From NCBI GenBank assembly GCA_022376925.1, contig JAIOJX010000005.1, positions 91,113,001-91,177,000 of the forward strand: a stretch of DNA of 64,000 nt, written 5' to 3'. This DNA is from Tragulus kanchil (lineage: Eukaryota; Chordata; Mammalia; Artiodactyla; Tragulidae). Below, piece by piece: positions 1 through 10,921 of the stretch (the stretch's first letter is position 1; each line of letters starts with the position of its first letter). Both the position numbers and the translations under genes were made by a program. The notes beneath the pieces are model-generated. The model was not told where the DNA came from. It worked only from the letters and a program-made list of their open reading frames with translations, and did no database searches.

Positions 1-1635
1 TCCTACAATTCACTGATCCCCTGTCTATCTTTCAGTCTTTTTTTTGGTTATGTGCTTCATTTTGGATAGTTTGTATTCCTCTGTTTAATTTTTCTTTTTC
101 CCCACAATGTATAATTTTTTATTCTGTGCAGTGTATTTTTCATCTTAGATATTGTAGTTTTCATCACTAGACGTTCAGTTTATATTCTGTTTGTCTTTCA
201 TGTCTTTACCTCTTTGATGTTTCTCTAGCTTCTTATACATGGATGGAGTTCTAATCACGGTTTTAAAGTCCCTATCTGCTTATTCTATCATGTGTCATTT
301 CTGGGTCAATTCTGATTGGTGAATTTTTCTCCTCATTCTGGATTCTATTTTCTTTCTTCTTTGCATGCCTGGCAAGTTTTTAATTATATGCACATATTGT
401 GAATTTTACGTTTGCTAAATTTAGTTTAGTTGAAAACAACTTAGTCATTTTAGATACTGCTTTTGAGACATTTGGCTGGAACCAGAGCAGATTTATTCTA
501 GGGAAATTCAACTTTTTTTTTGTTTGAGATTCATTGTGTATCTTCTTTCTGATTGACATTAATCATTTTATTGATCTTATCAGATATCAACCTTTTGGAT
601 TCATTGAGTATCTCTGCTGTGATTCTTCATTCATTTCAGTTCTCATCTTTATTATTTTAACTCTTCTGTTTGAGTTTTATTTGCTCTTCTGTTACTCATA
701 GGTGTCTTTTTAAGGTGGAAGCTGAGATTTTTTTTTATTTGAAAGCTTCGTTTCTAATTTATTCAGTGCTATAAATTTCCAAAGTACTGTTTTATCTGCA
801 TCTCACAAATTTTGACATGTTGATTTCATTTTATTTTTGTTCATAATAGCTCATAATTTCTCCTATTTATTTTTTGTCTTATGGATTATTCCAAAGCATT
901 TTTTTAGTATTCAAATATTTATAGTTTTAAGTAATTTTTTCATGATATCCCTTGTTACAGTTTCCTTCATGTTTTATTTGCTTGAGCTTCATTGAGCTTC
1001 TTGAATCTGTGGGTTTATAGTTTTCATTAAATTTGGGAAAACTTCAGCACATTATTTTTTTAAATATTACTTTTTTGTTCCATTTTCTCTTTGGGGACTC
1101 CAATTACACATATAATGTGACTTTAAAGTCTCCTACAATTCACTGATCCCCTGTCTATCTTTCAGTCTTTTTTTTGGTTATGTGCTTCATTTTGGATAGT
1201 TTGTATTCCTCTGTTTAATTTTTCTTTTTCCCCACAATGTATAATTTTTTATTCTGTGCAGTGTATTTTTCATCTTAGATATTGTAGTTTTCATCACTAG
1301 ACGTTCAGTTTATATTCTGTTTGTCTTTCATGTCTTTACCTCTTTGATGTTTCTCTAGCTTCTTATACATGGATGGAGTTCTAATCACGGTTTTAAAGTC
1401 CCTATCTGCTTATTCTATCATGTGTCATTTCTGGGTCAATTCTGATTGGTGAATTTTTCTCCTCATTCTGGATTCTATTTTCTTTCTTCTTTGCATGCCT
1501 GGCAAGTTTTTAATTATATGCACATATTGTGAATTTTACGTTTGCTAAATTTAGTTTAGTTGAAAACAACTTAGTCATTTTAGATACTGCTTTTTGAGAC
1601 ATTTGGCTGGAACCAGAGCAGATTTATTCTAGGGT
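1..1635. repeat. Direct duplication D1 (first copy cut by window edge)
   Basis: Bases 1-504 recur at 1131-1635 at an offset of 1130, differing by one T in a run near 1591. The bases before 1131 (505-1130) read as the natural left flank of the second copy, so the junction between copies is at about 504/505. The first 626 bases of copy one would lie left of the window. The unit is about 1130 bp. Read as an assembly overlap that was not collapsed. Confidence 0.9.
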
Positions 1636-2200
1636 TAATTTTTTTTCATAACTGAAGTCATCTGTATTTTTTGAGTGCATTGCCCAGTGCTCCTATGGAT
1701 TATGAAGCTTTCTACTCTGGCAACTATGAACAGCCACTATCCCTGGTCTTATTTGAATGCAAGATGCTATTCCCTCTCATCCATTTGGGTAGTTTTTTCC
1801 TCTGGCTTCAGATAATTTTCCACATCATGCACGAATCAGTACTCAATGAATACTTAACAGCAACCCTCTTCAAGTATTCAGCATTCTCTCTGTGTGTCTT
1901 TCTTCTGTGTTGCATGGGACTTAACACACTGTAGCTGCTGTGCTCTTCTCAGACCCACTTCAGTTTTCTAAACCCATAAATATCACTGGGCTCTGCCTGA
2001 GTCACTCCTCCCTGCTCTGTGGCCTGAAAACTCTCTAGATTATTATTGCTGGAACAAATGGGATCACTGTCTTTTGTTGCTTAGTGTTGAAAGTCTTGAG
2101 AATCATTGTTTCTTATCTTTTGTGTGTTTTTTATAGGTTGTCTCATGTGGAAGCTTGAATGCTATCTTTGTTGCACCATAAATCTACAAAATGCTGATCC
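505..2200 (-). mobile_element. Ancient L1M/HAL1-like LINE remnant, antisense
   Basis: Read on the minus strand, 1180-1290 resembles the coiled-coil part of old L1/HAL1 ORF1 (an 'xGINSRLDIAEEKISELED'-like stretch, decayed). The block at about 730-960 resembles L1 ORF2 (the region reading 'ataaatttcc' then 'ctcacaaatttt' on the plus strand). The right end near 2130-2200 resembles an old L1 5' UTR. There is no intact frame: this is a fossil. Assignment is from memory of mammalian L1/HAL1 consensus; the exact subfamily is unknown. The same element continues in the extra copies at 1-504 and 2391-3320. Confidence 0.6.
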
Positions 2201-3493
2201 TTTTCAAAAGCTGCAAGCATATGCGTCTTAGTCCACTTAGGCTGCTGGACAAAATACCATAGATTAGGTTGTTTATGGACAAAAGAAATTTATTTCCCAC
2301 TGTTCTGGTGGCTGGGAGATTCAAGATCAAGGCACTGGCAAATTCAGTTTCTGATAAGAACACTCTTCCTGGTTTGTCATTGGAGGGGGGATCTTAGATA
2401 TTGTAGTTTTCATCACTAGACGTTCAGTTTATATTCTGTTTGTCTTTCATGTCTTTACCTCTTTGATGTTTCTCTAGCTTCTTATACATGGATGGAGTTC
2501 TAATCACGGTTTTAAAGTCCCTATCTGCTTATTCTATCATGTGTCATTTCTGGGTCAATTCTGATTGGTGAATTTTTCTCCTCATTCTGGATTCTATTTT
2601 CTTTCTTCTTTGCATGCCTGGCAAGTTTTTAATTATATGCACATATTGTGAATTTTACGTTTGCTAAATTTAGTTTAGTTGAAAACAACTTAGTCATTTT
2701 AGATACTGCTTTTTGAGACATTTGGCTGGAACCAGAGCAGGTTTATTCTAGGGATAATTTTTTTTCATAACTGAAGTCATCTGTATTTTTTGAGTGCATT
2801 GCCCAGTGCTCCTATGGATTATGAAGCTTTCTACTCTGGCAACTATGAACAGCCACTATCCCTGGTCTTATTTGAATGCAAGATGCTATTCCCTCTCATC
2901 CATTTGGGTAGTTTTTTCCTCTGGCTTCAGATAATTTTCCACATCATGCACGAATCAGTACTCAATGAATACTTAACAGCAACCCTCTTCAAGTATTCAG
3001 CATTCTCTCTGTGTGTCTTTCTTCTGTGTTGCATGGGACTTAACACACTGTAGCTGCTGTGCTCTTCTCAGACCCACTTCAGTTTTCTAAACCCATAAAT
3101 ATCACTGGGCTCTGCCTGAGTCACTCCTCCCTGCTCTGTGGCCTGAAAACTCTCTAGATTATTATTGCTGGAACAAATGGGATCACTGTCTTTTGTTGCT
3201 TAGTGTTGAAAGTCTTGAGAATCATTGTTTCTTATCTTTTGTGTGTTTTTTATAGGTTGTCTCATGTGGAAGCTTGAATGCTATCTTTGTTGCACCATAA
3301 ATCTACAAAATGCTGATCCTTTTCAAAAGCTGCAAGCATATGCGTCTTAGTCCACTTAGGCTGCTGGACAAAATACCATAGATTAGGTTGTTTATGGACA
3401 AAAGAAATTTATTTCCCACTGTTCTGGTGGCTGGGAGATTCAAGATCAAGGCACTGGCAAATTCAGTTTCTGATAAGAACACTCTTCCTGGTT
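1272..3493. repeat. Direct duplication D2, 1272-2374 and 2391-3493
   Basis: Offset 1119, near identity (for example one G/A change near 2741 and one base before it in the L1-like part). The 16 bases 2375-2390 separate the copies. The left half resembles a noisy version of the true right flank of copy two (3494 onward), which suggests a low-quality contig end rather than biology. The unit crosses the boundary between the L1-like remnant and the LTR relic. Confidence 0.93.
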
Positions 3494-3690
3494 CATGGAT
3501 GGCACCTTTGAGCTGTAACTTCACATGGCAGGAGAGGAGAAGGGTTTTTCTGGAGCCTCTCTTGTAGGGAGAATGGTTGCATTCACTAGAACTCCACACT
3601 TAGGACCTAATCACTTCCCCAAATCCCCACCTCCACCATCACGCTGGAGGTTAGAATTTCAATATATGCATTTTCATAGAAATATACAGT
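3344..3690 (-). mobile_element. MaLR-type (MST/MLT1-like) LTR relic, antisense
   Basis: The plus strand reads 'gtcttagtcca' then 'aataccatagat', 'gaaatttatttc', 'ggctgggag', 'caagatcaaggc', 'cctggttcatggatgg', 'cctaatcacttccc' and 'ggttagaatttcaa'. This is the well-known antisense order of MST/MLT1-type LTRs of the ERVL-MaLR group. No internal retroviral genes are seen. The first 150 bases also occur in the extra copy at 2225-2374. Subfamily not assigned. Confidence 0.65.
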
Positions 3691-3981
3691 TAAAAGGAAT
3701 GTTTAATATACCTCAGAACTATTGTTTATTCATTAGTATGTCAATTGTTCAGATGCAGAGTAAGGGGCCCTTTATCATGACCTAAAACAGAATAAACAAA
3801 TGGAATCACAGCATCATGCTTCTCAATGAGGTGAAGCTAACTTTCACATTCACCAGCTCTGTTAGTTATAGGCTTTCAGCTACCAAGCTGCTGGGCTTGC
3901 CTTTTGAGTTTTTGAGACGGTCCAAACACATATCATGACCTGAAGGTGGGTAGGAAGTTGAGAAATGATAAAGGGATTTCT

Positions 3982-4315
3982 TTTTTTTTTTAAAGATTTA
4001 TTTATTTATTTATTTGGGGGTGGGTTGAGGTGGGGTGGGGAGGGAGGGGAGCAGGTGGGCCACTTCTATTGGTCTTTCATTTGTCTATTTTCATCCATCT
4101 TTGTTCTTTGGCACATGTGGGCCTCCCATCGCGGTGGCGTCTGTCGTTGCTGAGCGCCGGCTCTGGGCGCATGCGCTCCAGAGCTCCGGCTCGGTAATTG
4201 GACACATCGGTCCAGCAGCTCCGCAGCACATGGAATCTTCCCAGGCCAGGGTTCCATCCGGCGCCCCTTCCATTGCAAGGCGGTGTCCTTACCCACTGGA
4301 CCACCAGGGAAGCCC
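3982..4315 (-). mobile_element. CHR-like tRNA-derived SINE, GC-tail form (type B)
   Basis: Full-length antisense insertion. On the minus strand it starts with the tRNA-like head (gggcttccctggtggtccag, box-B-like element) and runs through a CpG-rich body (gcgcatgcgctccagagctc on the plus strand at about 4168). It ends with a C-rich tail, then A/T-rich aaataaataaat and poly-A. Target-site duplication: 'gataaagggatttct' at 3967-3981 and 4316-4330, 15 of 15. The retained CpGs and perfect duplication suggest a young insertion. On the plus strand 4015-4060 has at least five G-runs and could form a G-quadruplex. Confidence 0.88.
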
Positions 4316-4330
4316 GATAAAGGGATTTCT

Positions 4331-4655
4331 GTCTAATATTTCCTAGTATGTGTTCCATGAACCCAGTGTTTCACATGATATTAATAAGTATTCAGGAACA
4401 ATCCCAACCACAAGTTACCATGTTATGTTCACATAAGACAGGGGAAATTATAAATATTCCTGTCTTCATTGAGTATTCACAATGCACTTGAAGAGAATTT
4501 CTGCAGTTAACTTTGTCAGATATCTGCAGAATTTTAGACAATTTCCCATTTTTTAATGAACTGACCAAATTCTCAAAAATACTCTATGAAAAAAATGCAA
4601 GATCTTAAATTTTCTAGGGATCGTGAGTACATTATCCATCAGTATATCTAGTGTG
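4331..4655. other. AT-rich DNA, nothing recognised
   Basis: No splice-flanked open frame, RNA gene or clear repeat was seen here. Single copy within the window. Confidence 0.5.
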
Positions 4656-4659
4656 GACA

Positions 4660-4946
4660 GGGCACATACTAGCATTTAATAAATATTTATTCATTCACTC
4701 AATAAATATTGAATACCTATCATGTGTCAGGATCTATTGTAAGCACTAGATATACAAAAATCTATTTAAAAAATCATCTCTAAATCGCAACAAGTTTGTC
4801 TGTCCATGGGAAGTGATATTAAATAAATAATCATTGCTTATCAATCCAGAAAGACTTGTTCGCTTGTTCATGCACAAGTATTTGAGAACCTACCCTGTAC
4901 CAAGCACTATTCTAGAATCTGGGAAATGCAAGGGTGTCTGTGTCCT
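4660..4946. repeat. L2-type LINE 3' fragments
   Basis: Two short stretches have the familiar L2 look: 'tattcattcactcaataaatat ... cctatcatgtgtcagg' at about 4688-4750 and 'gtatttgagaacctaccctg ... aagcactattctag' at about 4879-4915. Both are decayed. Family call is from memory of the consensus. Confidence 0.5.
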
Positions 4947-7233
4947 AAGGAGCTCATGATTTAATAGTGGAAGCAATTTAGAAAGTGACTACATACCTCA
5001 GTAAGCAGAAAAGGAACCTAAAGCCTGAACAATTGGTAGAAACTGACCAGGAGAAATAGGCCAGATGTCACAGGTGGACATATTTTTATTCAGAAGACTT
5101 GCACAGGCACATCCTGAAGGTGCAAAGGAATAGGATAGTGTACCCGAGGATGGCCAACCTGTCTAGAGCAAAAAGCAAATGACAAGGGACAAAAGCTGGA
5201 GGAAGAAATGGTCTAGGTCATGTTTAACTGGTAGGCCAGGTAAAGGATTTTGGTCTTTACCAAAGGTCAGAAAAAAGCATCAGGAGCAGGTTTGCTTTTT
5301 AAAATGGTCACCCTATAACTGGGCTATGGTTACCTGAGATAACTTTTCTGTCTTAGGAAATACACACTGAAGAGTTTAGGTAATGGGCCATGATACATGC
5401 AGTTTACTTTTAAATTATTAAAATATATATATATATGCATGTATGTGCATGTAGGAGAGAGATAATGGGTGTGAGCGAAGGGACAATGTGCAAACCATTG
5501 ATGTGGCTAATGAAGGGTATATGCAAGTTTGTTGTATTGTTTTTGCAACTTTGAGCTTGATCCTCTGTCAAAATACTATTACAAAAAATAGTTCTGGTTG
5601 TGGCACAGAGGATAAGCTTCCAGGGTCAAAAGGGTGTTAGTGGAGAGAGAAGTTAGGAGGCTGTTTCAGTCAGTAACAGGCAAGGGGAGACCATGGTCTA
5701 GGGTGGTGTCTGTGATGGGGAGGTCACGAGAATGACAAGGACTGGATGTGAGCAGAGGGGTGGGGTTGGTCTGTGAAGCTGAACAAGTCAGTTTGGACAC
5801 CAGGTAACAGGACCAGGAGGTGAGGAGGTGGGTAAGTCAGTCAGACCCAGGTCGCTAAAGAAAGAGCAGTAGCATTGTTTACACCACATATTTTGAAAGG
5901 CGTTAGCCTGAGTCTTTCTTTTTCTTTATGTGAGAAGTAATGTTAGGAGTGTCTCATCAGCTATCTTGGTTTTTCATGTTGCTCTCTCAGCCCTCCTTCT
6001 CCCTCCTCTTGAACACCACCCATTTCAGTGGCTGTAGGAAATGATGGGCTTTCTCTAGAGTCTTCTGAGAACTTTGACCATGCATTAAGAAGGAGCTCAT
6101 GAGTTAATATTGGAAGCAATTTAGAAAGTGACTACATACCTCAGTAAGCAGAAAAGGAACCTAAAGCCTGAACAATTGGTAGAAACTGACCAGGAGAAAT
6201 AGGCCAGATGTCACAGGTGGACATATTTTTATTCAGAAGACTTGCACAGGCACATCCTGAAGGTGCAAAGGAATAGGATAGTGTACCCGAGGATGGCCAA
6301 CCTGTCTAGAGCAAAAAGCAAATGACAAGGGACAAAAGCTGGAGGAAGAAATGGTCTAGGTCATGTTTAACTGGTAGGCCAGGTAAAGGATTTTGGTCTT
6401 TACCAAAGGTCAGAAAAAAGCATCAGGAGCAGGTTTGCTTTTTAAAATGGTCACCCTATAACTGGGCTATGGTTACCTGAGATAACTTTTCTGTCTTAGG
6501 AAATACACACTGAAGAGTTTAGGTAATGGGCCATGATACATGCAGTTTACTTTTAAATTATTAAAATATATATATATATGCATGTATGTGCATGTAGGAG
6601 AGAGATAATGGGTGTGAGCGAAGGGACAATGTGCAAACCATTGATGTGGCTAATGAAGGGTATATGCAAGTTTGTTGTATTGTTTTTGCAACTTTGAGCT
6701 TGATCCTCTGTCAAAATACTATTACAAAAAATAGTTCTGGTTGTGGCACAGAGGATAAGCTTCCAGGGTCAAAAGGGTGTTAGTGGAGAGAGAAGTTAGG
6801 AGGCTGTTTCAGTCAGTAACAGGCAAGGGGAGACCATGGTCTAGGGTGGTGTCTGTGATGGGGAGGTCACGAGAATGACAAGGACTGGATGTGAGCAGAG
6901 GGGTGGGGTTGGTCTGTGAAGCTGAACAAGTCAGTTTGGACACCAGGTAACAGGACCAGGAGGTGAGGAGGTGGGTAAGTCAGTCAGACCCAGGTCGCTA
7001 AAGAAAGAGCAGTAGCATTGTTTACACCACATATTTTGAAAGGCGTTAGCCTGAGTCTTTCTTTTTCTTTATGTGAGAAGTAATGTTAGGAGTGTCTCAT
7101 CAGCTATCTTGGTTTTTCATGTTGCTCTCTCAGCCCTCCTTCTCCCTCCTCTTGAACACCACCCATTTCAGTGGCTGTAGGAAATGATGGGCTTTCTCTA
7201 GAGTCTTCTGAGAACTTTGACCATGCATTAAGA
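4947..7233. repeat. Direct duplication D3, 4947-6089 and 6090-7233
   Basis: Offset 1143, copies directly adjacent with no filler. Near identity over the whole unit; the (TA)n tract (5424-5436, 6567-6579) has the same length in both. A few mismatches occur only in the first 30 bases of copy two, as expected of a noisy contig end. Confidence 0.94.
4950..5860. repeat. Probable ancient L2-like sequence with inner insertion
   Basis: The stretches 5200-5310 (aggaagaaatggtctagg, ggtaggccaggtaaaggat) and 5580-5860 (ttaggaggctgtttcagtca) look like the two parts of one old LINE (L2) 3' region. They are separated by 5325-5590, which resembles another ancient element tail with a (TA)n tract. The same structure is repeated at 6093-7003 by duplication D3. 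Weak assignment. Confidence 0.35.
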
Positions 7234-9001
7234 ACTAGCTCCTTGAAGCAATCACTCCTAAGTGGCTTGATATTTCTGGGGTGATCAGTATTCAACAACC
7301 CATTGTGAGGTATAGGGACCATCTGTGATGAGTACCAGACCAGAGTCTTAGACAGGACTTAGACAGGACTCAGTCAATGTACTTTTAGCTGTGCATAGAC
7401 ACAGTTTTTTTTTTTTTTTTTAATTTTTGCAAAACCCCTTCAATAAATCATATCCTTCCACTTTCACTATACTCTCTGTTAAAGTTAAGGAACAGGAATT
7501 CCTGGCAGTACAGGTGTTAAGACTCAGTGCTTCCACTGCTGTGGGCTCCAGTTTGATTCCTGGTCAGGGAACTAATGTCTCACAACCTGTATGGCATGGC
7601 CACAAAAAAAAAAAAATTAAGGAGAAAGAAGGTTTAAAAACACTGTTTAGTTTTAGTAAGGCAGAGGTACCCTCAGGTCTCTGTGTGGTTCAAGGAGGGC
7701 TTTTATAGAGCCAGCATGGGGTCAGAGCCAAGGGCAGTCCATCTGCCTGGACTTTCTTCCTTTATCCCTGTGCCCTCTAACCCTTGTACCATATTGGAGA
7801 AAAGCTATAGGCAGCCCATCTTCCAGTTTGTAGGACCTGTGGGATCACTTCTGATTGGTTCTCTTCACACTGGACATGGCCCTCATGAGCCATAGGCCTT
7901 AATCCATCTGGGTTTTTTGGAGGGGGGGTGGGTCTGGGGGGATGGGAGGTCACGAGAATGACAAAGGAATGGATGTGAGCAGAGGGGTGGGGTTGGTCTG
8001 TGAAGCTGAACAAGTCAGTTTGGACACCAGGTAACAGGACCAGGAGGTGAGGAGGTGGGTAAGTCAGTCAGACCCAGGTCGCTAAAGAAAGAGCAGTAGC
8101 ATTGTTTACACCACATATTTTGAAAGGCGTTAGCCTGAGTCTTTCTTTTTCTTTATGTGAGAAGTAATGTTAGGAGTGTCTCATCAGCTATCTTGGTTTT
8201 TCATGTTGCTCTCTCAGCCCTCCTTCTCCCTCCTCTTGAACACCACCCATTTCAGTGGCTGTAGGAAATGATGGGCTTTCTCTAGAGTCTTCTGAGAACT
8301 TTGACCATGCATTAAGAACTAGCTCCTTGAAGCAATCACTCCTAAGTGGCTTGATATTTCTGGGGTGATCAGTATTCAACAACCCATTGTGAGGTATAGG
8401 GACCATCTGTGATGAGTACCAGACCAGAGTCTTAGACAGGACTTAGACAGGACTCAGTCAATGTACTTTTAGCTGTGCATAGACACAGTTTTTTTTTTTT
8501 TTTTTTAATTTTTGCAAAACCCCTTCAATAAATCATATCCTTCCACTTTCACTATACTCTCTGTTAAAGTTAAGGAACAGGAATTCCTGGCAGTACAGGT
8601 GTTAAGACTCAGTGCTTCCACTGCTGTGGGCTCCAGTTTGATTCCTGGTCAGGGAACTAATGTCTCACAACCTGTATGGCATGGCCACAAAAGAAAAAAA
8701 ATTAAGGAGAAATAAGGTTTAAAAACACTGTTTAGTTTTAGTAAGGCAGAGGTACCCTCAGGTCTCTGTGTGGTTCAAGGAGGGCTTTTATAGAGCCAGC
8801 ATGGGGTCAGAGCCAAGGGCAGTCCATCTGCCTGGACTTTCTTCCTTTATCCCTGTGCCCTCTAACCCTTGTACCATATTGGAGAAAAGCTATAGGCAGC
8901 CCATCTTCCAGTTTGTAGGACCTGTGGGATCACTTCTGATTGGTTCTCTTCACACTGGACATGGCCCCTCATGAGCCATAGGCCTTAATCCAATCTGGGT
9001 T
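6861..9001. repeat. Direct duplication D4, 6861-7916 and 7944-9001
   Basis: Offset 1083-1085. The separator 7917-7943 is very G-rich; its right half is a corrupted form of the true left flank 'gggtggtgtctgtgatgggg' (6844 onward) and its left half of the true right flank near 9000. Copies differ by small homopolymer indels and point changes (e.g. near 7971, 7605/8690 and 7632/8712). Confidence 0.93.
7495..7612 (+). mobile_element. Short tRNA-derived SINE (SINE2-1-like), sense
   Basis: About 118 bp: starts ggaattcctggcagtacagg, has a box-B-like 'gtttgattcctgg', ends in 'atggccacaaaaaa'. This matches the short CHR/SINE2-1 type of cetartiodactyls, without the long body. Approximate target duplication 'ttaaggaaca'/'ttaaggagaa'. 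The same insertion is seen again at 8580-8702, and its tail at 9797-9845, only because of duplications D4 and D5. Confidence 0.7.
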
Positions 9002-10921
9002 TGTTTTGCTGTCTCAGATAGTTTTCAGACCTTTATTTCAGGAGATACTCAGCTGCATGCATGTCTAAAAGGACTCTGCTGTTCATCAGTGACTCTCAAG
9101 AAACATATTGCCAAAGATCTTAGCTTTCCTCCATACTGTGTCCACCACAGAAATTCATAGGCATCTTCTCAACATAGGCCTTCAAAATAGGTTCAGCAAT
9201 GACCACTTGCAGTTATATACCCTTCCTAAAGTTTCTGGAGAGCCAAGTTCTCCACATTTCTTTCAGGAACATAGTAACTGTATCTTACAACTCTAACTCA
9301 GATTCTCAAGTATGAATGGGGCAGGGGTCAAGAACCAGGGGGAAATCCAGGATGTAGGGCAGTGATGCTAAGATTTTCTCAGTGAGGTCATGAAGTCCAA
9401 GTGTAGATGAATGCTTCAGCTGCTGTGACTGGCTGGCAAGCTATTCCTGATATGGTGGGCCGCACACAAGTCCAAGTCACAACATTTCATAAGATATCCA
9501 TGTGATGCTTTCTGCAACAATCTCATGGCTTCAGAGGCTAGAGGTGTTAACATCAATCTGTTGACCTGGAAAGGGGAGATTACCTTGGCAAGATGTAACT
9601 TCTGACCTGTGTGGTCCTGTTCTCTGTGATATAAGGAGACAGCACCGGGATTTCCTAAAGGCTCATATAAGGCGACTTCAGCAGTGATTTGACTGTGGGT
9701 TTAACTTTCAGCAACTCTGTCACCAGCTGCCCAGCTCTATGCTTTGACTTTATTCGTTATGTATTTCCTCCTCCTCTTGTATATGCGCAGCATCAGACTA
9801 ATGTCTCACCAACCTGTATGGCATGGCCACAAAAGAAAAAAATTAAGGAGAAATAAGGTTTAAAAACACTGTTTAGTTTTAGTAAGGCAGAGGTACCCTC
9901 AGGTCTCTGTGTGGTTCAAGGAGGGCTTTTATAGAGCCAGCATGGGGTCAGAGCCAAGGGCAGTCCATCTGCCTGGACTTTCTTCCTTTATCCCTGTGCC
10001 CTCTAACCCTTGTACCATATTGGAGAAAAGCTATAGGCAGCCCATCTTCCAGTTTGTAGGACCTGTGGGATCACTTCTGATTGGTTCTCTTCACACTGGA
10101 CATGGCCCCTCATGAGCCATAGGCCTTAATCCAATCTGGGTTTGTTTTGCTGTCTCAGATAGTTTTCAGACCTTTATTTCAGGAGATACTCAGCTGCATG
10201 CATGTCTAAAAGGACTCTGCTGTTCATCAGTGACTCTCAAGAAACATATTGCCAAAGATCTTAGCTTTCCTCCATACTGTGTCCACCACAGAAATTCATA
10301 GGCATCTTCTCAACATAGGCCTTCAAAATAGGTTCAGCAATGACCACTTGCAGTTATATACCCTTCCTAAAGTTTCTGGAGAGCCAAGTTCTCCACATTT
10401 CTTTCAGGAACATAGTAACTGTATCTTACAACTCTAACTCAGATTCTCAAGTATGAATGGGGCAGGGGTCAAGAACCAGGGGGAAATCCAGGATGTAGGG
10501 CAGTGATGCTAAGATTTTCTCAGTGAGGTCATGAAGTCCAAGTGTAGATGAATGCTTCAGCTGCTGTGACTGGCTGGCAAGCTATTCCTGATATGGTGGG
10601 CCGCACACAAGTCCAAGTCACAACATTTCATAAGATATCCATGTGATGCTTTCTGCAACAATCTCATGGCTTCAGAGGCTAGAGGTGTTAACATCAATCT
10701 GTTGACCTGGAAAGGGGAGATTACCTTGGCAAGATGTAACTTCTGACCTGTGTGGTCCTGTTCTCTGTGATATAAGGAGACAGCACCGGGATTTCCTAAA
10801 GGCTCATATAAGGCGACTTCAGCAGTGATTTGACTGTGGGTTTAACTTTCAGCAACTCTGTCACCAGCTGCCCAGCTCTATGCTTTGACTTTATTCGGTA
10901 TGTATTTCCTCCTCCTCTTGT
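8656..10921. repeat. Direct duplication D5, 8656-9780 and 9797-10921
   Basis: Offset 1141. The 16-base separator 9781-9796 is not part of either copy. Copy one has 'ttcgtta' where copy two has 'ttcggta', close to the junction. The part 8656-9001 is present three times (also 7571-7916), because D4 and D5 overlap. Confidence 0.93.
9003..9780. other. Unique DNA, no gene recognised
   Basis: No known repeat recognised. Read on the minus strand it contains AATAAA-like signals: at 10890-10895 in the second copy (plus-strand 'tttatt') and in the plus-strand 'tttatttcagg' near 9032. It could be the 3' part of a transcript or pseudogene lying to the right. Weak. Confidence 0.3.

Noticed and set aside
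2375..2390. 16-base separators (here and 9781-9796) as sequencing barcodes
   Set aside because: Other separators have 0-87 bases, and most match flanking DNA; the shared length is likely coincidence.
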